Source: Acanthococcus lagerstroemiae (Eukaryota > Arthropoda > Insecta > Hemiptera > Eriococcidae). Taken from it: 64,000 nucleotides of DNA. Under the pieces are notes generated by a model that worked only from the letters and a program-made list of their open reading frames with translations, did not search any database and was not told where the DNA came from. The DNA lies in assembly GCA_031841125.1 (NCBI GenBank), contig CM063109.1, positions 6,176,321 to 6,240,320 on the forward strand, read 5' to 3'. The translations under genes were made by a program, and so were the position numbers. The first letter of the stretch is position 1; each line of letters opens with the position of its first letter. Shown in pieces: positions 22,411 through 33,789 of the stretch.

Positions 22411-22700
22411 TGCCGACTAAATGATGGAATTTGTTAAGAAATATAGACTCCAAACAAAGATTCGTGAGAGGTCTCCCCTCGCGATGACCTGGCCCAGTAC
22501 TAACGGTTAAATTTGTCAAGAAATATAGACGCCACAGACTCATGAGGCGGGGGTCGTTCTCCCTGCTACGTCCCTGCCCAGGAATAACAGACCAAAACAC
22601 CGACTGATGAATGACCAAATTTGTCAAAAAATATCAACTTCAAAGATTTGTGAGAGGGATGTCGTACCTTCTTCCCTCGCCACGCCCCTCCCCAAAATTT
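22411..22700 (+). repeat. Tandem repeat, about three ~95-bp units
   Basis: Units at roughly 22411-22495, 22503-22576 and 22597-22695 share CGACT-ATGATGG/ATGAATGACC, AATTTGTCAAGAAATATAGAC, a CAAAGATT-GTGAGAGG piece and a CCCTCGC-ACG-CCCTGCCC end. A partial leading unit (ATGCTGACTTAATGATGG) lies near 22320. No known family. Confidence 0.55.
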
Positions 22701-24049
22701 CTCGATTTTCCTGAAAAAACTCACTCTGTCGGGTAAATAGGAAGTTTTTTCAAGGGGAAGGAGATATTCAAAAATTTTGTGAGCAAAATACGTAAAATAA
22801 TGGCCGATCTACGAAATTTCGCCCAAATTTTGACTCGAGAAAAAATTCTCATGTCTAAAGTGTGTTGGTAACTAGTCCTAAACTTTCAATTTTTCCCAGC
22901 TCTAGGAGGATATATCCACATATCTCCACTTATTTACGCTCCGAAATTCATTACATAAAGACTGAAATATTACAAAATTTCCCAAGATGAGCACGAGAAA
23001 GAAAAAATCACCACCTGTATAGATTTTCAGACTTCTGGGTATAATTTCACAAGTGGAACGGGGACTCACACTGGCCCTAACCACTGGGGTGTGCTAATAC
23101 ATGAACTTTCGGAGATAACTGATTGTCTGGAAAGACTAAGAAAATGTATTTTCAAGGTAATCGAGTTCATGCTATCACCACAATTCATATGGTGATAGAA
23201 GAAAACTAGAAAACAAACTCATCGCACGAAAACTTCAATGTTGCGCGCTAGTTGGATTTCGTAGTGTGATGGAATATAATTCATTCCTTGTGAGGCTACC
23301 CCGCAGCGTAACCACTCTTTCAAGAGCGAAACTTGGATTTATGGACAGGCAATTTCGGGCAAGATAGATAAGTATCCATTTCAACTTTGGAGCCAAAAAA
23401 AAAGTCTTAACTTTGATTTTGTCCACGGAGATCCAATCAGATCAGTGGGACAATGCTCCTATTTGCCCTCCCCCATCCCAATGTTATGGGATTACTGTAC
23501 AGATAAGTTTTGATAAGTTTATAAGGTCACTCAGTTCATCAGTCAGTTATTTACTTGATCCGGTTAGAGTGCCGGTTAATGGTCGGATGGCCTGAATTCA
23601 GGATGAGTACAGGGAGTGTCACTCTCACGCCATCAATGTTTGAGGAATTGAAATTTAATACTGAGCCAGTCAATTTCAACAACTATAGATCAGAAAAATT
23701 CAAGAAAGTGGGAACTTTCTTTATTTGTCAGATGACGACAATCCGCAAGTTTGAATTTTTGATTCTTGTGATCTACGATCTCCGCCCCTCCCCCCATACA
23801 CACATAACAAAAAGATTAGATGAATAAAAATAAACAGTTGTGCCAGTTTTGGTTAACCAAGCCAACTGCTTACTGGTAATTTCAGCTTCTTAAAGAAGGG
23901 GTAGGGGAAATAGCAGGGAAAAGGAAATTGAGAACTTTTTAATATAATTGAAAAAAATAAATAATAACAATCTATTAAATTTAAAATTATTAATAAATGT
24001 ATAAATAAAATTAATACTAATATTATCATGAAATCACCAAATCAATTTA
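22701..24049. other. Intronic stretch, nothing supported
   Basis: AT-rich with scattered C-rich runs (for example 23463-23475 and 23785-23793). No ORF with motif or splice support on either strand. Confidence 0.45.
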
Positions 24050-24335
24050 TACGATGGGAGGGGGGGGGTGAATTTTTTACTAAGCAGCTAGGAAAATTTA
24101 CCATTTTAGTCAGACGGAGTTGGGAAAATCCAGCAAGTCCCGAGTTCTTTTTTAATATTTTGCTCGCTCTGACACTTGTTGAGAAGTTGGGAAAATCCAA
24201 CGAGTCAAAAGGTTTTTTCTTTCGTTTTGATATTTGGGAATTCTGAATTGAGTCAGTTGGGACTTCCACACAATCCCCCCCCCCCCACACACACACAGGA
24301 AAAATTCTTCGGTACGTTCCTGGGTAATATTTTTT
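24050..24335 (+). repeat. Interspersed repeat family F1, second + copy
   Basis: Shares with 21478-22115 the blocks GAATTTTT-ACT, CATTTTAGTCAGACGGAGTTGGG, TTGATATTTGGGAATTCTGA, GAGTCAGTTGGGACTTCCACA, a C11-type tract and TTCTTCGGTACGTTCCTGG. The AGTTGGGAAAATCCA block is present twice (near 24117 and 24184), a local duplication. Confidence 0.6.
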
Positions 24336-24588
24336 GTATTCAAATGTACTTTATTTTAGGAATCAAAATTTTTAGATGAAAGTAAGAAACATCGGAGATT
24401 TCCGGCCAGTTTTTTTCGGAAGGGGGTATTTCTTGTTGGGAGGATTTCCCCCTCCCTCTCCCAGAAAAATATCACCACCATTGATTAGTTAGTGAATAAA
24501 TACGGTTACCGTAACATTGTAACATTTTGAAGCAACTGTTGTTGTGGTTTGGGTCCAGTTGGCTGGTTGTGGTTTCGATTTCTGTTAT

Positions 24589-24685
24589 GGTGGATTTACA
24601 TTCGAGTCAGCAACATGTTGCGGACACACTTTTAGTATTTAAATGTTTGTCTGCGACATGTCGCCGACTCGAATGTAAATCCACC
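24589..24685. mobile_element. 97-bp near-perfect hairpin (miniature foldback element)
   Basis: Arms 24589-24633 and 24641-24685 pair over 45 bp with about six mismatches, with a 7-bp loop. The outer end is GGTGGATTTACATTCGAGTC, and the arms contain the small palindromes AACATGTT and GACATGTC. The whole element is arms plus loop, as in the smallest MITEs or a processed hairpin RNA precursor. No clear target duplication. Confidence 0.65.
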
Positions 24686-24689
24686 TTTA

Positions 24690-26050
24690 CCTTTTCACTT
24701 GGTTGGCTAGTACCGGTTTGGATTTTTAACTGTTGAATCGGTTTGCTGGTTATGGTTCTGGTGTTCTGGTAACTGTAATTGTTCACGTAGTTCATTGGTT
24801 GATTGCTTGAATTCGTGGATAGATGAACGGCTGGATGGAGGATATTGATGGTCGGCTTTAGTTTGGTCTCTACAACTTACTGTATTCAAACAATTGGGAA
24901 GTTTTAGGCCCCTAAAATTATTTAAGACGCTCGGTTAGACCAGATTGACGCTATGAAAATTACTTGTCATGGTCTGCCCTGTTGGTTTCATTCTTAAAAC
25001 ATGGTCATCCGCTTGACTGATTGACAGATAGATACATGGGAAAATAAACGGCACTGATTTACGTCCATCCGCTGGAAGTTGTTTTTCATTCTCAAGGAAT
25101 GCTAGTGCGCCTCGTTTTCATTTTCTTTGTCTTTCAGTCCATCGGTCAGTCTGTCGACGGTCGACCTGTCTTGTTTTTCTCATCATTCTCGCTCAGTTAA
25201 CTGTTTCTCTTCTTATCTGTTTATCTCAAGTTTTGTCATTTTAATTTTCCAAATTTTTCAGGAAGGCAAATCAGCCGATTTCTGACAAAGTAGCGAGGTC
25301 AGGTTTTCTAGATATAAAGAGAATAGATATCTGCCCCTTAGCTATTTCCCCCCTGTTATTTTCTCCGCACTTCGCCCCACTGTAAAGGCATAACTTAATC
25401 TGACATAATGTCTGCTTTCATCTGTTTTCCTATAAATGTCAATCTGTCTTGTCTCTATGAGGTTTTCCTCGAATTTTGAATTGACTCCCCCGTAACTGAA
25501 AGGAGCAACTCTTTTGTGTACCGACTGTCCGTTTTCCAGAATATTCAATTTTGTCGTGTCTCGAAATCTAAAGTATCTTGTTTCAAATCCTGAAGTTTTT
25601 TTCAGCTGGAGAAGAGGGAAAGGAGAGACTTGGTTTTTTTTTTTGTAAATAGAAAGATTCAGTAATTTTGACACAATTTACCTTTTAGATTTTTCAAATA
25701 TCTTTCGCCATTTTTACGAGAATTATATAAGAAATTGCGTATCTCAAGTTCAGCAGTCCATTACTCGCCTGCTATGCATCGCCAGGTTTTGAGCGCTGAA
25801 GCAACGTTACCAAACTAAAATATCGCGCAGTGCAGCCAGCTATCCGCATTCATATTTTTGAAGGCTTGTGGACCAGCTTAGCATTCTCTAAAAATGAAAT
25901 GGGAAGGCACGAGTGTCGATCTTCCTGAGCAAACCAATACTAAATCAGCGGTTCGCAACGGTGTTGGACTTCCTCGGGTTGGGGAGAAAGGTGTAGAATG
26001 AGTCATGCGTAGTGTGCGACATCCTATCCACATCGAAAATCTGCAGATTT
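24690..26050. other. Intronic stretch, nothing supported
   Basis: No gene supported. Open frames at 25342-25674 and 25878-26114 (minus) have no recognised motif. The latter lies just beyond the inferred 3' end of the minus-strand gene. Confidence 0.4.
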
Positions 26051-26067
26051 CAGTTACCTTCGATAAC

Positions 26068-26073
26068 TTTATT
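26068..26073 (-). terminator. Candidate poly(A) signal AATAAA
   Basis: AATAAA on the minus strand, 1.26 kb downstream of the TAG at 27331-27333, followed within 25-45 bases by a G/T-rich stretch. A second AATAAA-type site lies near 26483-26488. Either could end the transcript of the exon at 27331-27472. Confidence 0.35.
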
Positions 26074-27330
26074 GGCACTTCATAGTCAGCACTGCGAATT
26101 CTCCAATATTGCAAAATAATGACGAAGTTTTTAAAATAATTAAATGTATTACTGAAAACGAACCAATATAAACAATACGTTATTCTACAAATAATACAAA
26201 CATTTTCTTTTCTCTTTACATTTAATTTACATGTACAAATTTGAGTCTTTAATCATAATTAAACGCTATAGTCTGAGAAACATTTAAGTACAATACAAAA
26301 ATCATACGAGACAAAAAAAAGCAACAATTAAAGGTAAGAGGGGCGTGACCACGCGAACAAATTTGAAAATTTTCACGATGCGCGCTCATGGCGCTATTTT
26401 TTTTTGATTATCACTTAATAACGCGGCCAATCCCCTCCACCACAAATCAGACAACCTACAAATAACAGGAACATCTTCTTTTTTATTTTATCATTATTTT
26501 TGTTTAACGAAACAATAAGTATACGTTTTTACTACTAAATTAATCACGTCCAACAAACTCAATGGCAACAATGTATATTACAATAAATTAACAAATACAA
26601 TAAATACTTTTAATCCATAGTGTACAAAAAACACTTAACATTAAATTAATCAGTCAAAAAAAGAATTTATCTGTTCAATCAATCGTCATTTAAATTTGAC
26701 TTAGAATTTTGTTTCGATAAAGATCACAATACAAAAATAAATAACAATCTCGTACATCTATCTAAATAAATTAATAAGCTGTGTACATAAAAACAAATAA
26801 ATGAGAGAAAAAAAAAGGGGAAAACAATATACTAAATATATTATGGTATGTATAAGTCACTTCACGGAGGATGTCATGTTTCTCGCGTTTTTATAATTAA
26901 AATAATTATCTGTGACTAGTAATTAGCGCTCGAATATTCGTCGAAAAGAGGAAGACATCCGTTATTTTTAAACTCGCCGAAAAATTAATTTTAATTATTG
27001 TCCTATTTCGGCTATCGTCAGTAATTACACATACGAAAAATATGAGTCTAATAAACTGTAAAAAATTAACGCGTTTTTCACTTCTTTCTTGGTAGGGTCG
27101 CTTACAGAACTACGAAAAAAAAAATCACAAAACATAAGAAAAGAAAAGAAACAAAAAAAAAACGACAAAAACAATCATACGACAGCCGCGAGTCGAAAAA
27201 AAACGAGAATTATTTCTTTTCTTTCTATGCGGGTAAAGGTTAAGTCTTGAAATTAATAATAGTTAAAGTGAACTTGGCTACGAGGAATACGAGCCATTTG
27301 TCGATGTGGTAGTTGAAGGAACAAGAACCG
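26074..27330 (-). other. Putative AT-rich 3' UTR of the minus-strand gene
   Basis: This 1.25-kb block is uniformly very AT-rich, free of the G/C tracts and interspersed repeats that fill neighbouring DNA, and lies directly after a stop codon. Such composition is typical of insect 3' UTRs. It is inference from position and composition. Confidence 0.4.
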
Positions 27331-27472
27331 CTAAACTTCGGTAGCAAATAACGTTTGTGCGAAGTGTTCGTCTATCACATAGACACTACTGCCGTTTGTG
27401 CTACCTCCGCCAATGGAACTATCAAGCACCGAAGAACTGTTTTGAACACTTTTATCTTGCTTTGATAACGAA
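27331..27472 (-). CDS. Terminal coding exon of an unrecognised protein with PDZ-binding C-terminus
   Basis: Forty-six codons and TAG, entered through TTGGATTATAG|T with a pyrimidine-rich tract (CGATTTCTTTTCTG); the first base completes a codon. The translation is Ser/Gly-rich (SVQNSSSVLDSSIGGGSTN) and then YVIDEHFAQTLFATEV-stop. The end T-E-V fits the class-I PDZ ligand pattern (S/T-X-hydrophobic), as on cytoplasmic tails of receptors and channels. Codon use is gene-like. Upstream exons must lie at higher coordinates, so the gene would run antisense to the + strand gene. The product family is not recognised. Confidence 0.5.
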
Positions 27473-27868
27473 CTATAATCCAACAGAAAAGAAATCGAGA
27501 AACACGTTAGAAAAACCGATCTCAGCCGAAATTCATACAAAATACATAACATGTAATATACTGTAACTATGTGTAGCCAGGGCTGGTCAGTGAGAGGGGA
27601 GAGAAGTCCCGCTTCTCATTAGTGACATCATACCCAAGAATCGGGAAATTCCGACCCGCAGTCGGAAAAATTAGGTAGACAAAGATCTCTGTTTACAGAA
27701 AACTCATAACATTTCAGGCAGTGCATACCAAACGATCAGAAAATTCTGGGATTTAGTTTGAAAGATTAAGACGACGAGTCCCCCCCCCCCACTGAAATTC
27801 AGTCTAGATTCTTCATACACCCCTCCCCCTGAACCGTGTTCTTAACGCTGGTTCTGTCTGTAGCCCAG

Positions 27869-27992
27869 ACGCAGCATCCCTTTCAGCCGGGTCCAGAGCT
27901 ACAAGCGCAAGGGCCGCTTCAAGTATTCGTCGAGTACACCGAGCCACCTCCCGATCGGGAATCACCTCCGGCCAACCGACGCCCGGTTCACG
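27869..27992 (+). CDS. Exon 2 of the signal-peptide gene
   Basis: The acceptor is CTGTCTGTAGCCCAG|ACG with a branch-like CTTAAC 30-35 bases before. The donor is CACG|GTGCGT. The exon enters in phase 0, matching exon 1, and leaves in phase 1 (41 codons plus one base). The translation begins TQHPFQPGPELQAQGPLQV, continues FVEYTEPPPDRESPP and ends ANRRPVH: Pro- and Gln-rich, hydrophilic, as expected just after a signal peptide. Third codon positions are GC-rich, unlike flanking intron. An alternative acceptor five bases earlier (after GTAG) would shift the frame. No domain recognised. Confidence 0.6.
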
Positions 27993-28500
27993 GTGCGTTT
28001 CCGGCTCGGAAGTTTTAGAATTTTTTCGAAAACGTTTTTAGAATCGCAAACAATTTTTTTCTTCACTTATTTCGAAGGCGTAAATACCGATCGCATAGGG
28101 TGTCGTCGGCTGTACGAGACGGCGACTGTACCACGCTGCAGCACGTCAAACGGAATTCTCTCGTTCGAGTATCCCTGCGCTCTGCGCCGACCTCTGCACT
28201 GTTCGCATTTTTCGATACCGCATTTTCAACGAGACGTTTATAACTGGTTTCGTTGTCGGCCAGCTCGGTGCACTCGAACACGTCGAATCGCAATGTTCGT
28301 TTGGCGGAGAGAAAAGCCCGAAACTCTACTACGTACATACGGACGCTGCACTTTAACCCAAATTAAGTGCTCGGCAAATACCCCGGGACCCGATCGAGTA
28401 ATTTGAACGACAGGGCAGAACCTAGGGATACACAACTCAGGCCACTAAACAAGATTTCTATATTCTTCGGTGCTTGTACTGGTTAACTCGAGTTAAAACC
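27993..28500 (+). other. Start of inferred intron 2, GC-richer
   Basis: Begins with GTGCGT. Open frames on both strands up to 28435 reflect higher GC rather than a convincing gene; no splice-consistent model was found. Confidence 0.3.
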
Positions 28501-29000
28501 NNNNNNNNNNNNNNNNNNNNNNNNNNNNNNNNNNNNNNNNNNNNNNNNNNNNNNNNNNNNNNNNNNNNNNNNNNNNNNNNNNNNNNNNNNNNNNNNNNNN
28601 NNNNNNNNNNNNNNNNNNNNNNNNNNNNNNNNNNNNNNNNNNNNNNNNNNNNNNNNNNNNNNNNNNNNNNNNNNNNNNNNNNNNNNNNNNNNNNNNNNNN
28701 NNNNNNNNNNNNNNNNNNNNNNNNNNNNNNNNNNNNNNNNNNNNNNNNNNNNNNNNNNNNNNNNNNNNNNNNNNNNNNNNNNNNNNNNNNNNNNNNNNNN
28801 NNNNNNNNNNNNNNNNNNNNNNNNNNNNNNNNNNNNNNNNNNNNNNNNNNNNNNNNNNNNNNNNNNNNNNNNNNNNNNNNNNNNNNNNNNNNNNNNNNNN
28901 NNNNNNNNNNNNNNNNNNNNNNNNNNNNNNNNNNNNNNNNNNNNNNNNNNNNNNNNNNNNNNNNNNNNNNNNNNNNNNNNNNNNNNNNNNNNNNNNNNNN
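28501..29000. other. Assembly gap, 500 N
   Basis: Exactly 500 N. The 35 bases after it (29001-29035) match the 3' end of repeat family F1, so a copy of that repeat probably extends into the gap. Confidence 0.99.
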
Positions 29001-29035
29001 CACCCCAGAAAAACTCTTCGGTACGTCCCTGTCTA
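29001..29035 (+). repeat. Repeat family F1, 3' end emerging from the gap
   Basis: CACCCCAGAAAAACTCTTCGG followed by TACGTCCCTG matches the ends at 22066-22100 and 24290-24325. The rest of the copy is hidden by N. Confidence 0.5.
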
Positions 29036-30884
29036 TAAGTACACACGAAAAACTGAACATAGATATCAAATAGTGCGTATTGAAGATCGCAGAATTTAAG
29101 TTTAGTCTGACCCTCAGTTGAAAATTATGGTATCAAAGAAGAGTTTGATGATCAAAAGGCCCTGGATTACAATACTGGTATCTAATCTGAAAATTTTTTA
29201 ACATTAATTCAGCTCAGTTTTGAGAATTGACGTATCTGGTGTGGGGGATAAGGCTGAAATTGAGAAATTTTTAAATGCAATATGGATGTTATTTTTTCCC
29301 AGAGGTATTGAGCTCAATTTTGGCATCCATTTGACTCTATGTCACAAAACAGTGGTGACAGGGGAGACGACCGAGAATTAATGTATACAGTTAAATATAA
29401 TCAGATAGATTTCAAGATCGCTGAACAGTTTGCAAGGGCTTCTGCTCCAATTCAAAAAAATGCAACAGAATGTAGACCAGATGAGGACTGAAATTGAAAC
29501 ATCTAATAGTGTACACTCCTATATTTTTCTCCATAATTTAGATCTTTAATCCAGCCCTTTAATACCCAAATTTTCTAAAACCCTAGAAATGATCTCGTTG
29601 TATTTTTTGAATTTTCTTTTTTAGCCTTCCCCTCGTTTCCAGGTGACTCAATTCTAAAAATCAAGTTAAATCGATGCCACAAATCAATTCAGCGACGATA
29701 ACAATCTGAAATGAGACACTTATATTGTGTTTCGCGGTATTTTAATCCTCAGCATCATTCTATGGTACATATCACAGCTAACGACGTGGGGTCGAACAGA
29801 TATCTCGACTGAGTTACCTGAAAACAGATGTAACATCCGTATTGTATTTTTAAAATTCTTCCATTTCAGTTCCAGAACAACTCAAGTACATTAATTCTCA
29901 AAATTGAATCAAACTGATGTGAAAGTCACATTCAGCTATTTCGGAATCCTATGATTGAATACTCGTGTTGTATTTTAGAGTAGTTTGATTGTCAACACTC
30001 ACCCCTCATCCCCTGGTGCCTCAGGATTTTAACTGAGGTGAAAATAATATCAATATTGAAATTAGTGACCTCAAACTTCCCCCTTCGCTTATGATATTCG
30101 ATTTTAGTATTCTTGATAGTAAATTCTCTAAAAGTTCTACTACTGAAGTCCTTCATGAAACAACTAAACCCAAAAATACACATTTTTACATGCGAGATGT
30201 CTAAGGAGTGAGGAGAGGAGAGAGTCAGAATTTCCCTGGACGGGTCGATGGAGACGTGTAGAAATAGGTCTGATGATAATTAGCATTCTTGTTGCTCAAA
30301 CAACTCGATGCAATTTGAAAAATGTCAAAAATTCTACTATTCTTTCTATAAGATCTGTGTTCATTGTGCGTGGCTTAACAGAGGATTATTTTTAACACCC
30401 CTCCCATTTATGACTCTATTTGAGGGTGGGGCAGATATAAAAAAGTAATAAATTATTAATTTTATGAGGATTCCGGTGTAGAACGATTTTTGCTAGCAAA
30501 ACTTATCCATACATTTAATCATTTTCGAAATTTTAAAGATTCATCTATTTTTTTAGGGGGGGGGGGGAGGTGGTTATATGTACTTTTTATAAAGAAAAGT
30601 AGGAAACCAGGTGAGGATGGTGACATTTTTGTGGCTACTTGCGAGACACTAGGGACCTTTTTCAACCACTTTCAAAAAAAAAAAAATTTCAATTGCAGAA
30701 TTGATTCCTTTCTTTATCTATTTTCATCCTAGTTTTACTGGCCTACCAGGAACATCGTAGATGAAGAGGTTGAAAGTAAGTTTTTAGTATTTTAGCCCCT
30801 GGTTGAAGGTGAAGGCAGGTGAAAAAAATTTTTGTATTTATTTTACGAAATAATGCTAGCAGCTCACAGTTCCCGATTTCTTTC
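29036..30884. other. Intronic stretch, nothing supported
   Basis: AT-rich, with a G12-type tract near 30556-30568 and an A13 tract near 30677. No coding feature supported on either strand. Confidence 0.45.
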
Positions 30885-31084
30885 TAGGGGCGGATCCAAA
30901 CGAGCATTTTGGGGAGGGAAATGGCAAAAGGAAAAGCGCGTGAAGCGCGCGAAAATTTTATGTGCTGCCCCCTCTCCCATCGATTTCTCCCCCCCCCCCC
31001 ACAGATTCTTCCCCCTTCCACTACAGATTTTTCTTACTTTATTTTATTTTAGGGGAAGGGATCTCCCCCGTGGATCTGCGCCTA
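30885..31084. mobile_element. ~200-bp MITE-like element with TAGG(G/C)GC-GATCC ends
   Basis: TAGGGGCGGATCCAAACG at the left is matched in inverse by the right end, whose complement reads TAGGCGCAGATCCACGG (a few mismatches). The inside carries a CGCGTGAAGCGCGCG palindrome and C-rich runs. The flanking octamers do not match, so the boundary and class are uncertain; ends with GGATCC are common in hAT-like nonautonomous elements. Confidence 0.4.
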
Positions 31085-33789
31085 TTTTCAAATCGTCTTC
31101 TTTTTCTCTATGATCTGTTTCCCTATTTTTACAGTTTTCCATCTTTTGTGCTACAGAAATCTTTTTCCTTAGCGGCCGGTTCCGTTTTGAATGACATACG
31201 TGTAAGGTGAAATCACCGAAAGTCAAAAATAACGTATTTATACAAAGTATTATGGGAAGATATCAGGGGTGATTTATTATCCCAATTCGATTAACCAAAC
31301 ATAATATACTTCAAGCCGACTAACGGAAACTTAGCTTCAGAGCCTCACTAAACACGTCACAAATGAGACTTGTAGCAAAAAAGTGTCTTCATTTTGAAAT
31401 CGGTCAGAACCAGGGTCATCTCAAACTGGGCGGAGCCGACACAATTTTACCACAATTTCCACACGAGGAAGTTTATGTCTAAAAATCGTTACCTCAGGAG
31501 GCATTTCATCAAGTCGGCACTAACTTCTAAGCATCATATTTATCCTTCTCCACAGGTTAACGTCGGGTAATCTACCCACTTGAAAGGATCCTGTGCTATT
31601 GGATCAATGCGGAAATGAAATAATCATCGAAATTGTTGAGTTCGTTTTCGATCTCGGTATGTCTGCTCGTTATTATTAAAATCTTCAAATGAAGACATTA
31701 TAAATACCCGATGATTATCAAAGAAAAAGCAAAAAAAGTTGGTCATCTTGTCTTACAGACGCAAGCTGAATCACGAATTGACAAATCTTATCTTCATATC
31801 GAAAAAGTAACTATATACCAGTAATGTGCATGCACATGTGAAACAAAACGTATATTAAAACAACTCGAATAGAACAGAAAAAAAAAATCGCACCGGAATA
31901 TAATTTTTTTTTCTGGAGCAAAATGCTTCATGACTTCTGACCAAATGCCACCTCTAATCGTGTCTTTGTACCCGGTATTTTCAACCGTCATCCTATGCGC
32001 AGATTAAATTACCGTTTTTTCCCTTCATTTTTTTTCTCTCGTTTTAACTTAAATCGTGTTCAGCTTTCATTAAAATATTGTACTGTAGTCCATTTGAAAG
32101 ATGCACGTAATCCCGAAGACACGTTCTCGTTACACAATAGAAGTACACATGAAGCGACATATACTCGCGATCCAACAAATACTTTCAAATCGTGAAAAAA
32201 AAAAAGTATATTCGAAATCGCGAATAAATATCCTTAAAAGAAGGTAGATAGTTTTGATAAGCGACAGTCAGCGAAACATGACTGTTGAAGATACCATCAT
32301 TCTAGTTCTCCAACAGATTTAAGGCGAAGATTTGGAGATGTAAATGCAGTGGAAATGAGTAAACGCACCAACTGATGCTGAATAAAGTAAGTCTCCGTTG
32401 GCCAGTGCCACGTATCGTTCAGGGTTGATTTATGTAAAATTTCACCCAAATCGTGAACTTTATTGGAGCGTGAAATTTGATACCTGACTTCTGACTTGTA
32501 AAAGCTTATAGGACCAATTTTATGATCCGAGCGTTGAGTCGTTTTCAGGCTTCTTTGGGTTCACAATGGGAAAAGTAGAAGGTCGAAATTAGAATTTGGG
32601 CTAGAAACGCCTCAATATGGCTTTAAATGTGAACGAAGGGGGGGGGGGTCAAAATAAGATTTCAAATTATCATAAATATCAACGCAGTTCGAGCGAGTAA
32701 AAACGAAAAATTTTAACACACCGTCACATCGCGAATTCTGTAAACAGAAAGAAAACTGTCTTCTGACGCAATGGCAGACCTAATGTGAGGGGGGGGGGGA
32801 ATATGGGCCATGATTCCCTTTTATACGATTGAAAAAGTTCTAAGAAGTATACTAAACAACAGCTAACTTGGGACCATATTTTGTCAAAAATAAATGGAAA
32901 ATGAAAATCAAAAATGTTTTCTCTTGCTTCGTTAGCGATTTTTTATGTAACCTGATACCTAATGACCTGAAATTCGGTAAATAAAAAGTTAAGCGTGGTT
33001 TAAATAGAAATTTATGAGTAAGTTATAACTGAAATGGTAATCAATTGATCTTACCATGTTGGGCCTTATTAGGTTACATAACACTACTTTTCGTGAGTAT
33101 CGCATACCTCGGTTCCAAATTGCTCAAACTTCACTTTTCTGGCGTCGATCGTTAACCAGCTACCTACCACTACAACAACTATCCAATGTTTGATTTCTGG
33201 ATAAATTCCATTTGACTAACGTAATGCTTGTAAATCCTCCAAGTTGCACAAAAAACATATCGGAGCACTTTTTACGTTATTGGAAAATCATCAACCGGCA
33301 TATCTCGCACCAGGGGACTAATATCTTGATAAAAACAATTGGACAGTGTTGCCATATCACGAAGGAACAACTTTGCTGTACGTTTTAATGCAGTCTAAAG
33401 TATAGCAGTCAAGATCGGTACATTGGGCCTTATATAGGGGGTCCGGGCTTTATTGGACTCATCTACCTTATGCAATAAAATTAGTCCCCCCCCCCCAATG
33501 AAAATGTAGTATTACAGACGAAGAAATTCAGCTTTAGTTTATTATTTTAGCCCATTCATAGCAAATGGGGGGGGGGGTCATTTATTTTCAGATTTCGATG
33601 TTGTTAGACACCCTGTGTATGTGTATTGCGTGCGAGTTTAGGGTATGATACGGTGCTAGTAATTGCAGTATCACATTTTTATAACTATAAATATAAATAT
33701 AGTTATTGGCCTTTGAATTGGGGGAGGGGGTAATTTTGATCATTTCTACCCCCTCCACCAAAAAATGGGGGGTATGTATTACCCGTCTA
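31085..33789. other. Intronic stretch, nothing coding supported
   Basis: AT-rich. G or C tracts lie near 32640, 32790, 33487 and 33568. No ORF with motif support. Confidence 0.45.

Noticed and set aside
28458..29073. Long open frames spanning the second N gap
   Set aside because: Same artefact of 500 N.
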